Assembly (NCBI RefSeq): GCF_003026495.1
Contig: NZ_PYMA01000002.1
Coordinates: forward strand, 186,001 to 250,000
Length of the DNA: 64,000 bases
Source of the DNA: Photobacterium sanctipauli
GTDB lineage: Bacteria; Pseudomonadota; Gammaproteobacteria; Enterobacterales; Vibrionaceae
Direction of reading: 5' to 3'
Shown here: positions 55,251-63,890 of the stretch, in pieces
How the letters are laid out: every line of letters begins with the position of its first letter
Numbering within the stretch: position 1 is the first letter of the stretch
Position numbers and translations under genes: made by a program
Notes under the pieces: model-generated
What the model saw: only the letters and a program-made list of their open reading frames with translations
Databases searched by the model: none
What the model was told of the DNA's origin: nothing

Positions 55251-56930
55251 ATGACAAAGCTAAGCCGTATCGGCCTTGTTCTCGTAGTTGCTTATTCTCA
55301 GACGTTATTGGCTGAAGAAATCCAACCTATTCAGCCATTATCCACGCAAACTGAGATAGAGCAGCAGTTCTCAGACGATATTCTCCAGCATAAAAAAGCG
55401 CAGCAATGGGTGCATGAGGTCGCCAATAACATTGCTGCTATTCGCTATGTCGATAAACTTGCAGAGCTCTATCATGCGATTGGTTTTGTTCCCTTATGGC
55501 AGGATACATTTACTGCCAGTGAGTTTGAGGAGCAACTTCGTATCATTGCGCTTTCAGGTGTCAGTGCAGACTTTTCAAATCGTTATAAATTGCTCAAGCG
55601 TTATAAGCAAAGCAACGATTGGCGGCAGTATGACCTCCTCGCTTCCGATACCTTATTTGCTTACATGAGCTATGTCGAAGGCATGCCGGCTTATGGCCGG
55701 GGGTGGTTGTTTGGCGCAGGGGTTGATGCACGCTTGCCTGCCCCGTCTGATGCATATAACGCACGCTTGCTCAGTGCCATTGAGCAAGAGCAGCTTCGCT
55801 ACTTCGTGAGTGCTATGAAGCCAATGGGTGATAGCTATAGCCAGCTTATCCATGCCATTGAAAAGCAAGAGCAAGCCACTCAGCAATCTTGGCCGGGATT
55901 TTACCAGCAGGGGATCATCCGTTTGGGGACAAGGTTGCAAAACCCCGAAGGCTTGATCACTATCTTGGAGAGCCAAGGAGACCTACGCGACTTCGAAGCT
56001 GAGCAAATTCGTGCCGCCGGGGTGAAAACCTACAATATTGATTTGGCGAATGCGATAAAGAGCTTTCAGCAACGCCATGGCTTGAAAGCTGATGGGGTGA
56101 TAGGCCCGCAAACACGTTATTGGTTGGCAATCTCCCCCCGATCCCGTGTTCGGGTACTGGCATTGAATGCAGAGCGAACGCGTTTATGGTCTGAGCCGCA
56201 AAGCTCGGTGCTAATCGTCAACATCCCTAATTACGAAATGAGCTTATGGTTGGACAACAAACATGTGTTGGATAGCAAAGTGATTGTCGGCCGCAAGACG
56301 CGGCGTACGCCTTTGATGACCTCCAATATGTCGTCGGTTGTGTTTAACCCATACTGGAATGTACCGATGTCGATCATGCGCAAGGATATTTTGCCAAAGG
56401 CGCAACGTGACCGCGGCTATCTGCATCGCAATGGGTTTGCCGTGATCCGAAGCTGGACAAGCTCGGAGCAAATCCCAATCCATACCATTGATTGGCGTAT
56501 CGTCAATGCGAAGTCGTTTCCGTACCGCTTGAGGCAGAAACCAGGGCGCAAAAATGCGCTTGGCCGCTTCAAATTCAATATGCCAAACGACAATGCAATC
56601 TACTTGCACGATACCCCCGCGAAGAGCCTATTTGCCAAAGATGAAAGGGCATTTAGTTCCGGTTGTGTCCGGGTAGAGTATGCCGAAGATCTGGCGATGA
56701 TCTTGCTTAATCATTCCGGCGTTCCTGAGCAACGGGTTAATCAACTTAAGGCGCGTACAAAAACCAAGACAGTTGGCCTGCAGGGGAATGTGAAAGTACA
56801 CGTCATATATCAGACAGCTTGGGTGGATAACCAAGGTTTAGTGAACTATCGAAATGATGTTTACGACTATGACAAATTTGTTGTGATGTCTCAAAATCAG
56901 GAATTATTTACAAGTCTTTACAATGAATAA
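55251..56930 (+). CDS. ldtD: L,D-transpeptidase, LdtD (YcbB) type
   Basis: A 559-residue exported enzyme (E. coli LdtD 615). ATG 55251 gives signal peptide ending TLLAEEIQ, with GAGGAG at 55234; the frame is open upstream. A peptidoglycan-binding domain with IKSFQQRHGLKADGVIGPQT is near residue 285, and the YkuD catalytic domain carries IYLHDTPAKSLFA and SSGCVRVEYAE near residue 470, including the nucleophile Cys. It makes 3-3 cross-links in peptidoglycan. It precedes mepK and gloC as in E. coli. Confidence 0.9.
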   Translation: MTKLSRIGLVLVVAYSQTLLAEEIQPIQPLSTQTEIEQQFSDDILQHKKAQQWVHEVANNIAAIRYVDKLAELYHAIGFVPLWQDTFTASEFEEQLRIIALSGVSADFSNRYKLLKRYKQSNDWRQYDLLASDTLFAYMSYVEGMPAYGRGWLFGAGVDARLPAPSDAYNARLLSAIEQEQLRYFVSAMKPMGDSYSQLIHAIEKQEQATQQSWPGFYQQGIIRLGTRLQNPEGLITILESQGDLRDFEAEQIRAAGVKTYNIDLANAIKSFQQRHGLKADGVIGPQTRYWLAISPRSRVRVLALNAERTRLWSEPQSSVLIVNIPNYEMSLWLDNKHVLDSKVIVGRKTRRTPLMTSNMSSVVFNPYWNVPMSIMRKDILPKAQRDRGYLHRNGFAVIRSWTSSEQIPIHTIDWRIVNAKSFPYRLRQKPGRKNALGRFKFNMPNDNAIYLHDTPAKSLFAKDERAFSSGCVRVEYAEDLAMILLNHSGVPEQRVNQLKARTKTKTVGLQGNVKVHVIYQTAWVDNQGLVNYRNDVYDYDKFVVMSQNQELFTSLYNE

Positions 56931-56955
56931 AATGCTTTGCAGTCAATAATTAGGC

Positions 56956-56993
56956 AGGTTTTGGCTTGAATTTAGTCAAAACCTTGTCTTTTT
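56956..56993 (+). terminator. Terminator after ldtD
   Basis: Stem AGGTTTTG/CAAAACCT with a 13-base loop and a T-rich tail (TTGTCTTTTT). Confidence 0.7.
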
Positions 56994-57104
56994 AGGGTTT
57001 GACTGAACAAATACTGAACGTTATCTTGCCTCTCGTGTTTGGGTATACCGCTTCGCTTGTTGAGGAATGCCTAGAGAGTACAAGAAAGTGGTGTTCGTTT
57101 AGTT

Positions 57105-57653
57105 ATGTCTGGAATTGATTACAAGCGTCGTCAGCTGCTGGTTGCTGGCGGGCTTACTTTGGCTGCAAGCCTTGTGCCTGGAGTGGCGCTTGCAAGCCCC
57201 TATAAAGCAGGAAGCACGCGTAAGATTTCGCTGACCAATATTCATACTCGTGAAGAGCTAGAAAGTGAATATTTCGATGGGACTTACTACCTTAAGGAAG
57301 AGTTGCAAAAGATTAACCATATTTGCCGTGATTTTCGCCGTAACGAAGTGGCGAACATGGACCGACGTTTGTTCGATGCAATCACCAATATCCAAGCTGG
57401 ACTTGGGCATAAAGGGCAAGTGCGGATTATTTCGGGGTACCGTTCGCCTGCAACCAATAAAGCGTTGCAGAAAAATGGCGGGGTAGCCACCAAAAGCTAT
57501 CATATGAAAGGGCAGGCCATTGACTTCAATTTGGAAGGCGTGTCATTGTCCCGTATACGTAATGCAGCCCTAGAGCTGCGACTTGGTGGTGTGGGGTATT
57601 ACCCTCAGAGCGGTTTTGTACACATAGATACAGGCCCAGTACGCCGCTGGTAA
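57105..57653 (+). CDS. mepK: Murein endopeptidase MepK (YcbK, DUF882)
   Basis: A 182-residue M15-type metallopeptidase with a Tat signal (KRRQLLVAGG). The zinc ligands are in SYHMKGQAIDFNLEG (His and Asp) and GFVHIDTGPVRRW (His), and ISGYRSPATN is typical. In E. coli MepK cleaves the 3-3 cross-links made by L,D-transpeptidases and opens space for wall growth, so it works together with the enzyme encoded just upstream. ATG 57105 is the only reasonable start. Confidence 0.92.
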   Translation: MSGIDYKRRQLLVAGGLTLAASLVPGVALASPYKAGSTRKISLTNIHTREELESEYFDGTYYLKEELQKINHICRDFRRNEVANMDRRLFDAITNIQAGLGHKGQVRIISGYRSPATNKALQKNGGVATKSYHMKGQAIDFNLEGVSLSRIRNAALELRLGGVGYYPQSGFVHIDTGPVRRW

Positions 57654-57672
57654 CAAATTAACGAATAATTAC

Positions 57673-57715
57673 AAAGCCGACTTCTGCCTCTCCTCTCTTG
57701 GTAGTCGTCGGCTTT
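57673..57715 (+). terminator. Weak hairpin after mepK
   Basis: AAAGCCGAC/GTCGGCTTT arms with a 25-base loop; no T-run beyond the arm. Confidence 0.45.
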
Positions 57716-57782
57716 GCTGTATTTATCCAGATTGATATTGTGGTATTCTGCCGCCAGTTATGTAATTGCTAGGAAAATGCAA

Positions 57783-58436
57783 ATGAGCCTTCAGTTTGAA
57801 ATTGTGCCTGTTACACCATTCCAACAAAACTGCTCCATCATCTGGTGCGATGAAACCAAAGAAGCGGCGATGGTTGATCCAGGCGGTGACATTCACCTGC
57901 TTAAGGAGAAAGTGCAATCGCTTGGCCTAACAGTCACCAAGTTGATTTTGACGCACGGCCACTTGGATCATGTGGGTGGAACAGCACCGCTAGCTGAAGA
58001 ACTCGGTGTACCGGTTATTGGTCCTCATAAAGACGATGCTTTCTGGCTGCAAGGCTTGCCGCGCCAGAGTGAAATGTTTGGTTTTCCAATGACTGAAGCG
58101 TTTGACCCTGATCAGTGGTTGGATGAAGGCGATACTGTTCAAGTGGGCAACCAAGTGCTGAATGTACTTCATACGCCAGGCCACACTCCGGGCCACGTTG
58201 TATTGCACAATGCCGAGGCTAAAATTGCATTTGTAGGGGATGTGCTGTTCAAGGGCGGTATTGGCCGTACTGACTTCCCACGTGGCGACCACCCGACATT
58301 GATCAATTCAATCAAAGGCAAACTTTGGCCGCTGGGTAACGAAACGACTTTCGTCCCGGGCCATGGTCCACTGTCGACATTCGGCCATGAGCGTATCACC
58401 AACCCGTTTGTGGCGGATGAAATGCCGTTGTACTAA
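57783..58436 (+). CDS. gloC: Hydroxyacylglutathione hydrolase-type metallo-beta-lactamase fold protein GloC
   Basis: A 217-residue enzyme (E. coli YcbL/GloC 215) starting [19 protein letters not shown]. The metal site [10 protein letters not shown] near residue 58 and [13 protein letters not shown] near residue 133 are intact, and the C-terminal [13 protein letters not shown] completes it. It is a type II glyoxalase hydrolysing S-lactoylglutathione. The frame is open for 23 codons upstream; the chosen start follows AGGAAAA. It closes the ldtD-mepK-gloC order. Confidence 0.9.
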   Translation: MSLQFEIVPVTPFQQNCSIIWCDETKEAAMVDPGGDIHLLKEKVQSLGLTVTKLILTHGHLDHVGGTAPLAEELGVPVIGPHKDDAFWLQGLPRQSEMFGFPMTEAFDPDQWLDEGDTVQVGNQVLNVLHTPGHTPGHVVLHNAEAKIAFVGDVLFKGGIGRTDFPRGDHPTLINSIKGKLWPLGNETTFVPGHGPLSTFGHERITNPFVADEMPLY

Positions 58437-58456
58437 GCACTTGCTTATTTCTTATC

Positions 58457-58481
58457 ATACGGCACCTTCTTGGTGCCGTAT
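58457..58481. terminator. Hairpin between gloC and the DUF2982 gene
   Basis: Stem ATACGGCACC/GGTGCCGTAT directly before the minus-strand stop of DUF2982 and 20 bp after gloC; it serves both converging genes. Confidence 0.75.
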
Positions 58482-59174
58482 TTACATGTCGGGTAAACCG
58501 CGGCACCTTGCCAAATAGTTCCTCGCCAAACCTGCAAACTCTGCGGCTGGGCGATCGAGCACATCCTCCGAAATAAAAAAGTCATAGCCCAGATAACGCC
58601 GATTGTAGTGCATGCGGTTGGCCAACATGGCTTGCAGCCCTTTTAGTGTTTTACCCGAGCTTAAATGGTAGTGGCGATCGTCGAACAGTATGTCTTCGAT
58701 TTGCTCTTCTGTCTCTCCAGCATTGCGGTGGGCAATAATGAGTAGCGGGCGCTGATCCATCAGTAGTTTGGTGGCGACACGCGGGCATATCGCTTCAATG
58801 AAAGCTTGGTAATCTTTAAGTCTAACCCCCACCCAAGGGATTGGCTGATACCACCCTTCTTTTTCTACCGACGCTTGGCCGATACGGTCAATATTGTTCC
58901 AACGGGCAGTCCAGCCCCCATAGTGCGAGTGGAACTGGAGATGCATAAAGGTAAGGGTAAAAGACAGTTCAGGGCCTTGATTGGCTTTGTAGCCGACAAG
59001 GGCGAGTATACAAGATGCGATTAGCAGGATTGCAACTGCAGCTGGCGCAACTTGCGGCCAGCTGAAACTAATGATGCCTGCAAGTGCAGCACCGATAAGG
59101 CCAAGTATGTATAGCAGCCGCCCGTTGGCAAAAGTATGGGGGCGGATGTACTGGGTTTCTATTTTGGCATTCAT
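58482..59174 (-). CDS. DUF2982 family membrane protein
   Basis: A 230-residue protein with two membrane helices near residues 20-65 and a cytoplasmic domain after them (LQFHSHYGGWTARWNNIDRI and so on). It matches the DUF2982 family found in Vibrionaceae, of unknown function. It is convergent with gloC and divergent from the gene at 59602. Confidence 0.72.
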   Translation of the reverse strand: MNAKIETQYIRPHTFANGRLLYILGLIGAALAGIISFSWPQVAPAAVAILLIASCILALVGYKANQGPELSFTLTFMHLQFHSHYGGWTARWNNIDRIGQASVEKEGWYQPIPWVGVRLKDYQAFIEAICPRVATKLLMDQRPLLIIAHRNAGETEEQIEDILFDDRHYHLSSGKTLKGLQAMLANRMHYNRRYLGYDFFISEDVLDRPAAEFAGLARNYLARCRGLPDM

Positions 59175-59601
59175 GATTTAATTATGAGCCACCATCAAGT
59201 TTCGTGCACAGAGGCATCAGGTACCGATTTTGTCACTTACCGATTAGTACCACAAAACGTCGAGAAACGATCAGTAGACGAAATTTATACAGTGCTTAGG
59301 TTTGTATATGTTTTTATATACAGTAGGCTTCTGTTAGCGACAGATAGCTTCATCTTCACGAAAGATACTCAACTTTTAGTATTTTTTCTGAACGGATAAA
59401 AAGTACTAAAATGAGAGCTTGTCGCTTATTTTTGAGTAAAATCATCTTTTGTTGCGGCTTAAATAACCGTTTGCTGGCATTTCTCTGACATCCTTGGTAT
59501 AACACGCGCTTACTTTTTCCCGCTGGATATGTCGGGTCGTCCAACTTGGTCGCTCGATAGATAGTGGTGACTGAAAGTAGTGCAACGGAGTAGGAAATTT
59601 A
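59175..59601. other. 427-bp intergenic region with inverted and direct repeats
   Basis: No gene is supported. It contains an inverted repeat TGTATAT/ATATACA at 59303-59322 and a direct repeat TATACAGT at 59286 and 59317, three helical turns apart, suggesting operator sites for one of the flanking divergent genes. A promoter is expected near 59490-59560. Confidence 0.5.
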
Positions 59602-60009
59602 ATGAGAATCTCTCACAAACGTAAAGTTCAGCTTAAGCTACAAAAACGCCTTAAGGGCCTTGTAGTTGAAGCAAAACCAGCAGCAGCGAAACCTGCTGTG
59701 AAAAAAGCACCAACTGCAGAAACAGTAAAAGCTGCTCCAGCGGCGAAACCTGTTGTTGAAGAGCAAAAGCCAGTTGAAGCGGCACCTGTTGCGGCTCAAG
59801 TGTCTTTAACTCCAAAGCAGCAGCAAGTGCTGGATATTGTTGTTAAGAATGCTGAAGGCATCAACCCTAAGGGTATCGGCCTTCAAGCTGGCCAGGAAGA
59901 CGCGAAAGCGGCTTCATGGGCAACTGGTGCGCTTAAGAAACTAGCCGAAGAAGGTTTGGTTGAGCGTATCCAACTGGCAGGCAACAAGGTGCTTTACAAA
60001 GCGCTTTAA
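59602..60009 (+). CDS. Winged-helix protein with Ala/Lys/Pro-rich linker
   Basis: A 135-residue basic protein in three parts: an N-terminal basic helix (MRISHKRKVQLKLQKRLKG), a low-complexity linker of Ala, Lys, Pro, Val and Glu (residues 25-70) and a C-terminal winged-helix-like domain with LTPKQQQVLDIVVKNAEGIN, KLAEEGLVERIQLAG and KVLYKAL. It resembles small MarR-like proteins annotated as regulators in Vibrio. Strong GGAG lies upstream. The histone-like composition of the linker suggests DNA binding, but no target is known. Confidence 0.7.
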   Translation: MRISHKRKVQLKLQKRLKGLVVEAKPAAAKPAVKKAPTAETVKAAPAAKPVVEEQKPVEAAPVAAQVSLTPKQQQVLDIVVKNAEGINPKGIGLQAGQEDAKAASWATGALKKLAEEGLVERIQLAGNKVLYKAL

Positions 60010-60259
60010 TGGCTCGCCAGACCCGTTCCTGCGTACCGCAGGGGCGGGTGCAACTCCCTGCGCATACTCTTTTTCTGATTGTTTTCTAATCTTTACCTGA
60101 CTGTCTAGGCATCTTGTCTTAATCCTGCATTTTTTGCACCATAATTGTCTTCTCTCCTGCTTTCAACTGTCGTTACGTCTCATCTCTGCTATAACTTATT
60201 AAGAATAGACTTCTATTTTACATTCTGTTTTCAGGGACGTATGAACGTGGAGGCAATGT

Positions 60260-60565
60260 ATGACAATGATTAGTGCAAGAGAGTTTTCGGACTGGTTGCG
60301 CAATCGCTTCTCTGAAGAGGAACAAGGGGTATGTCTGACTCGTCGTGATATTAATCAGCTTACGGGTAGGCAAAGTTTCTCATTAGGGTTTGTGAATGAT
60401 ATCCATTATGAGCTCATGCAGCATGGTATGGCGTTTGTAACCGATACTTCTCGTGAAACCTTTTATCTAGTGCCTGTATCGAAGAAACCTTGGCGAGAGC
60501 AATTAGAGCATCAATATGAGAGGGAGCTTTTTTGCAACGTCTTGCCCCTCGATAAATCTGGCTGA
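60260..60565 (+). CDS. Small hypothetical protein of Vibrionaceae type
   Basis: A 101-residue protein starting MTMISAREFSDWLRNRFSEE with GGAGG upstream; a second ATG six bases later is possible. It reads as a small alpha/beta domain, perhaps winged-helix (LTRRDINQLTGRQSFSLGFV then AFVTDTSRETFYLVPV). No signal peptide or membrane part. No function can be named. Confidence 0.62.
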   Translation: MTMISAREFSDWLRNRFSEEEQGVCLTRRDINQLTGRQSFSLGFVNDIHYELMQHGMAFVTDTSRETFYLVPVSKKPWREQLEHQYERELFCNVLPLDKSG

Positions 60566-60699
60566 AGAAGTAAGAACAGTAGAAAGTAAAAAAGATTCTT
60601 AGGGGAGAGTAAAGCGCAACAGAATACTATTCAGGAAGAAAAAATGTGTGTATAGGTATTTGATGATTAGACAGGGATTGTGGATGAGTATGAAAAATT

Positions 60700-60723
60700 A
60701 AACGGGCCTACAAGGGCCCGTTT
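60700..60723. terminator. Terminator after aspC
   Basis: Stem AAACGGGCC/GGCCCGTTT with a short loop, A-rich on the left so that a T-run follows on the minus strand. It ends the aspC transcript. Confidence 0.85.
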
Positions 60724-60747
60724 GCGTATGTATTGCTTGACGTTTGA

Positions 60748-61938
60748 TTAGAGTACGGCTGCGATACCCTTACATAGCGGTTGCATGTTTGCTTTTGTCA
60801 TACCCGCGACGCTGATACGGCCCGAACCTACAATGTAGATGCCAAACTCTTCTTTTAGGCGGTTTACTTGCTCTTTGTTCAAGCCAGAGAACGAGAACAT
60901 GCCGTTTTGGCGTTCAATGAAGCTGAAGTCTGTGTCTACACCCAGATCCTTCAGTGTTTGAACGAACAAGGTACGCATTTCCTGAATGCGATCGCGCATT
61001 GCCGCCACTTCTTGCTCCCACTCTGCGCGCAGTGCTGCATCGTTAAGGATTTCTGTGACAACAGCTGAACCGTGCGCTGGAGGGTTAGAGTAGATCACGC
61101 GGGCAATGCTCTTCACTTGGCTAAATGCCGTATTGCCTTCTTCGCTCGATTTGGCAACTAGGGTAAAGGCACCAACACGTTCGTTGTAAAGACCGAAGTT
61201 TTTAGAAAAAGAGCTTGCCACAAGTAGCTCTTCGCACTTGTCTGCAAAAATACGCAGGCCTTGAGCATCTTCTTCAACGCCAGCAGCGAAGCCTTGGTAC
61301 GCGAAGTCGAACATCGGCAGTAGCTGCTTTTCTTTACACAAGTCAGCGAGTTGTTGCCACTGGCTAGCAACTGGATCAATGCCGGTTGGGTTGTGGCAGC
61401 AACCGTGGAGTAGCACGATGTCACCTGGTGCAGCTTTAGCAAGGTCTGCTAGCGCAGCATCAAAGTCCATGTCTTTGGTTTCAGCGTTGTAGTAGCTGTA
61501 TTGAACAGTTTCTAGACCAGCTGCTGCGAAAACACCGTTATGGTTTGCCCAAGTTGGGTTGCTGATCCAGACTTTTACATCACCAAGTTGGCGTTTGATG
61601 AATTCGGCAGCTAGGCGAAGTGCCCCTGTACCACCTGGAGCTTGAGCGGTTAGCGCGCGCTTTGAAGAGATAATTGGTGAGTCGGCACCAAAAAGAAGTT
61701 GTTGCACGGCTAGGCCATACTCAGCAGTACCTGGAATGCTTAGATATGATTTCGTCGTTTCTTTCTCAAGCAGGATTGCCTCTGCTTTTTTAACAGTCGC
61801 AAGTACAGGTGTATTGCCTGACTCATCTTTGTAGATACCCACACCAAGGTTGATCTTTTCCGGGCGAGTGTCCTTTTTAAACTCTTCAGTTAGGCCAAGA
61901 ATAGGGTCGGCGGGAGCGGCAGAAATTTTCTCAAACAT
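60748..61938 (-). CDS. aspC: Aspartate aminotransferase
   Basis: A 396-residue class I aminotransferase, the same length as E. coli AspC. ATG 61938 gives [16 protein letters not shown], the known N-terminus; two ATGs lie just upstream in frame. The lysine that binds pyridoxal phosphate is in [15 protein letters not shown] near residue 246, with the Asp in [11 protein letters not shown] about 35 residues before. It links aspartate and glutamate via oxaloacetate and 2-oxoglutarate. Confidence 0.95.
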   Translation of the reverse strand: MFEKISAAPADPILGLTEEFKKDTRPEKINLGVGIYKDESGNTPVLATVKKAEAILLEKETTKSYLSIPGTAEYGLAVQQLLFGADSPIISSKRALTAQAPGGTGALRLAAEFIKRQLGDVKVWISNPTWANHNGVFAAAGLETVQYSYYNAETKDMDFDAALADLAKAAPGDIVLLHGCCHNPTGIDPVASQWQQLADLCKEKQLLPMFDFAYQGFAAGVEEDAQGLRIFADKCEELLVASSFSKNFGLYNERVGAFTLVAKSSEEGNTAFSQVKSIARVIYSNPPAHGSAVVTEILNDAALRAEWEQEVAAMRDRIQEMRTLFVQTLKDLGVDTDFSFIERQNGMFSFSGLNKEQVNRLKEEFGIYIVGSGRISVAGMTKANMQPLCKGIAAVL

Positions 61939-62461
61939 TGTCATCATCCATGCTGGTAAAAATAAACGGTCATTACGCTAGTTATACCTTTATCGGCTGC
62001 CCCTTGACAAGAAATTGTAACAATTACACCAAATAAAAATTCATAGTGCTCAATAGTTGTAGCTTTTAGATAACCAAGAGGTGGGTTGTATGAATATTGT
62101 ACAATTACAAATTAGGTAAAGTTACAACAAAATGTTTAACAAAGTGCAGATTAAGGCGCTATTTAAATGCAAGATTAGGTAATTAAAATATAAAAATACG
62201 TAATTTTATTACATGCTTTATCGGTCAACCCTTTTGGTTTGAAATTGATCACAGATGGTGGGGGTTGATTTGCATAAGGTTGTAGTCCGATGTAAAGCGG
62301 ACAAATATGATGAAACTGGCCTAGCTTGAGGGTGAAAACATAGAGAAATTCTATTTTCAGTTGAGTTGGTTGGATAAGTTGCTAAAACATGGCTGTTACA
62401 CGATTATTTGCCGCAAGGACCACTGAAAATGACTCGATAGCGCGCCCATCTTTTCACCCCT
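61939..62461. other. 523-bp intergenic region before aspC
   Basis: AT-rich in the first half, with TTGACA-like and TATAAT-like hexamers on the minus strand expected to drive aspC. No gene, terminator or well-supported operator was found. Part of it forms the 3' flank of the small membrane protein gene at 62462, for which no terminator is visible. Confidence 0.45.
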
Positions 62462-62683
62462 TTAAATGGACAGTCCTCTTTCATAACGCCCTACAATAAA
62501 GATGACATACCCAACCTTAAACACCCCCGCAATGACAATGGTTGTGATGTGTGCGATGGCTTGTTGAATAATGGTAAAGTGATCAGCAAGTGGAAAGCTA
62601 ATCAACAAGCTTGTGATTAATATCGATAAACTGATTAGCATGACACTACCACCGAGCATGGATACTTTTTTAAAGACGTTCAT
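62462..62683 (-). CDS. Small two-helix membrane protein under FNR and NsrR-like sites
   Basis: A 73-residue protein. ATG 62683 is chosen with GGAGG seven bases upstream; an upstream ATG at 62698 would start inside that site. Two hydrophobic segments (about residues 10-30 and 42-66) end in a basic GRYERG tail. No family is recognised. Its upstream region holds a perfect FNR site and a 23-bp palindrome like NsrR operators, so it is probably made in low oxygen and when nitric oxide relieves repression. Confidence 0.65.
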   Translation of the reverse strand: MNVFKKVSMLGGSVMLISLSILITSLLISFPLADHFTIIQQAIAHITTIVIAGVFKVGYVIFIVGRYERGLSI

Positions 62684-62701
62684 TGTGGACCTCCGCAACT
62701 A

Positions 62702-62724
62702 AAGTTGTATTTATAATGCAACTT
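62702..62724 (-). promoter_or_regulatory. NsrR-like 11-1-11 operator
   Basis: AAGTTGTATTT, one base, then TAATGCAACTT. It matches the NsrR consensus halves AAGATGCATTT and AAATGCATCTT at nine of eleven positions each. The -10 like TATAAA on the minus strand (62710-62715) lies inside it, and extended arms CAACTAAAGTTG/CAACTTTAGTTG flank it. Confidence 0.55.
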
Positions 62725-62752
62725 TAGTTGTGGAGAAAGACGTTGTCAATAA

Positions 62753-62766
62753 TTGATGTAGATCAA
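62753..62766. promoter_or_regulatory. Perfect FNR site
   Basis: TTGATGTAGATCAA equals the FNR consensus TTGAT-N4-ATCAA. It is centred about 55-58 bp before the predicted transcription start of the small membrane protein gene, close to a class I activating position. Confidence 0.7.
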
Positions 62767-62780
62767 ATTCAACTTTAGAG

Positions 62781-63524
62781 TTAATTGTCTTTTTCCAAGA
62801 AAGCGTTGAATGCCTTCTTAGCTTCTGGTTGCCTAATTTGATGCATCAGCTGCTCATTTTCACGCTTAATGAGTTTAAGTAGTTTATCTCGCTCTGGAGA
62901 GGTGAGCATCGACTTGGTTACGCGCATTGCTTTAGGGGGTAATTGGCTGATGGTATTGGCGCACTTGGTCGCAGCTTGTTCCGGATCATCACTGATTGCA
63001 TTGATAAAGCCAAGCTTTAGCGCTTCCGGGGCATCCATTGCTTCACCAAGTAGCAGCATCGATTTAGCCTTGCGATGGCCGATAATTTTGGCCAGCTGGA
63101 CGCTGGAGGCCATTTCTGGACATAGCCCTAATGGGACGAATGGGGTTTTGAATAACGCTTTAGGTGAGCAGTAGATGAAATCGAAAAACTGCAGCATGGT
63201 TGTACCGATACCAATGGCAGGTCCATCTATCGCAGCAACTAAAGGGGTATCGCAATTAATTAATGCTTTCATAAAGCGGCCACCAGCAAAGTCTGCCATT
63301 CCTTCAGCCATCGCTACAAAGTCTTTAATATCATTGCCCCCACAGAAAATGCCGGGTAGCCCCGTTAAGACGATGGCACGGACTTCTTTCGCGCTGTCGG
63401 CTTGCTCTATGGCAATCGCTAGCTTTTCATACATGGTTTGGTTGAGTGCATTTTTTGCTTCTGGCCGATTGATTTTTACATATAAAACATGCCGCTCGTG
63501 GTGATGCTGAATTGCTTTGTTCAT
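62781..63524 (-). CDS. Enoyl-CoA hydratase/isomerase family protein
   Basis: A 247-residue crotonase-fold protein. Start MNKAIQHHHERHVLYVKINRPEAKNAL; the oxyanion hole segments are GIFCGGNDIKDF (near residue 62) and GPAIGIGTTML (near residue 105). The region of the catalytic Glu reads FVPLGLCPEMASS, so one acidic residue is kept and the other catalytic position differs, closer to isomerases of the ECI/PaaG kind than to classic hydratases. Substrate unknown. It ends just before the regulatory region of the small membrane protein gene. Confidence 0.82.
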   Translation of the reverse strand: MNKAIQHHHERHVLYVKINRPEAKNALNQTMYEKLAIAIEQADSAKEVRAIVLTGLPGIFCGGNDIKDFVAMAEGMADFAGGRFMKALINCDTPLVAAIDGPAIGIGTTMLQFFDFIYCSPKALFKTPFVPLGLCPEMASSVQLAKIIGHRKAKSMLLLGEAMDAPEALKLGFINAISDDPEQAATKCANTISQLPPKAMRVTKSMLTSPERDKLLKLIKRENEQLMHQIRQPEAKKAFNAFLEKDN

Positions 63525-63710
63525 AACAAGTTACCATTGTGGTCTGATGAGTTATTTAATATCAAAATGATGAATGATTACTGTGACTCGCCCGCCAAAG
63601 CGAACAAAAACTAGACAACCGGTTGAGCTATACATGGCTAAGCTTTTCTTAACGGCGTTGGAGTATCTCATCAGATGAAGTTGATCGTTTGATGATCAAG
63701 AGGTGACGTT

Positions 63711-63890
63711 ATGAAAAGAGTCTTGTTTTTAGGTATGTGTGTCGGCTTATTGTACGGTTGTTCTACGGCGAGTAATGGGTATGACTGGGCTCCAGGGGAT
63801 GACATCGAGACTACAAGTAGTGGGGAAGTTGTTGCACCCGAAGCGATTGTACTGCCACAGGAAGATATTGATGCCATTAATCAGCTGTAA
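63711..63890 (+). CDS. Small lipoprotein
   Basis: A 59-residue precursor starting MKRVLFLGMCVGLLYGCST with lipobox LYGC (Cys17) and an acidic mature part of about 43 residues (ending PQEDIDAINQL). GAGGTGA lies seven bases before ATG 63711. No family is recognised. It probably sits in the outer membrane, since Ser follows the Cys. No terminator is visible within the remaining window. Confidence 0.65.
   Translation: MKRVLFLGMCVGLLYGCSTASNGYDWAPGDDIETTSSGEVVAPEAIVLPQEDIDAINQL

Noticed and set aside
60010..60060. Terminator after the winged-helix gene
   Set aside because: ACCCG and CGGGT arms enclose a CCTGCG/CGCAGG stem, but no T-run follows and the loop pairing is imperfect; not listed as a feature.
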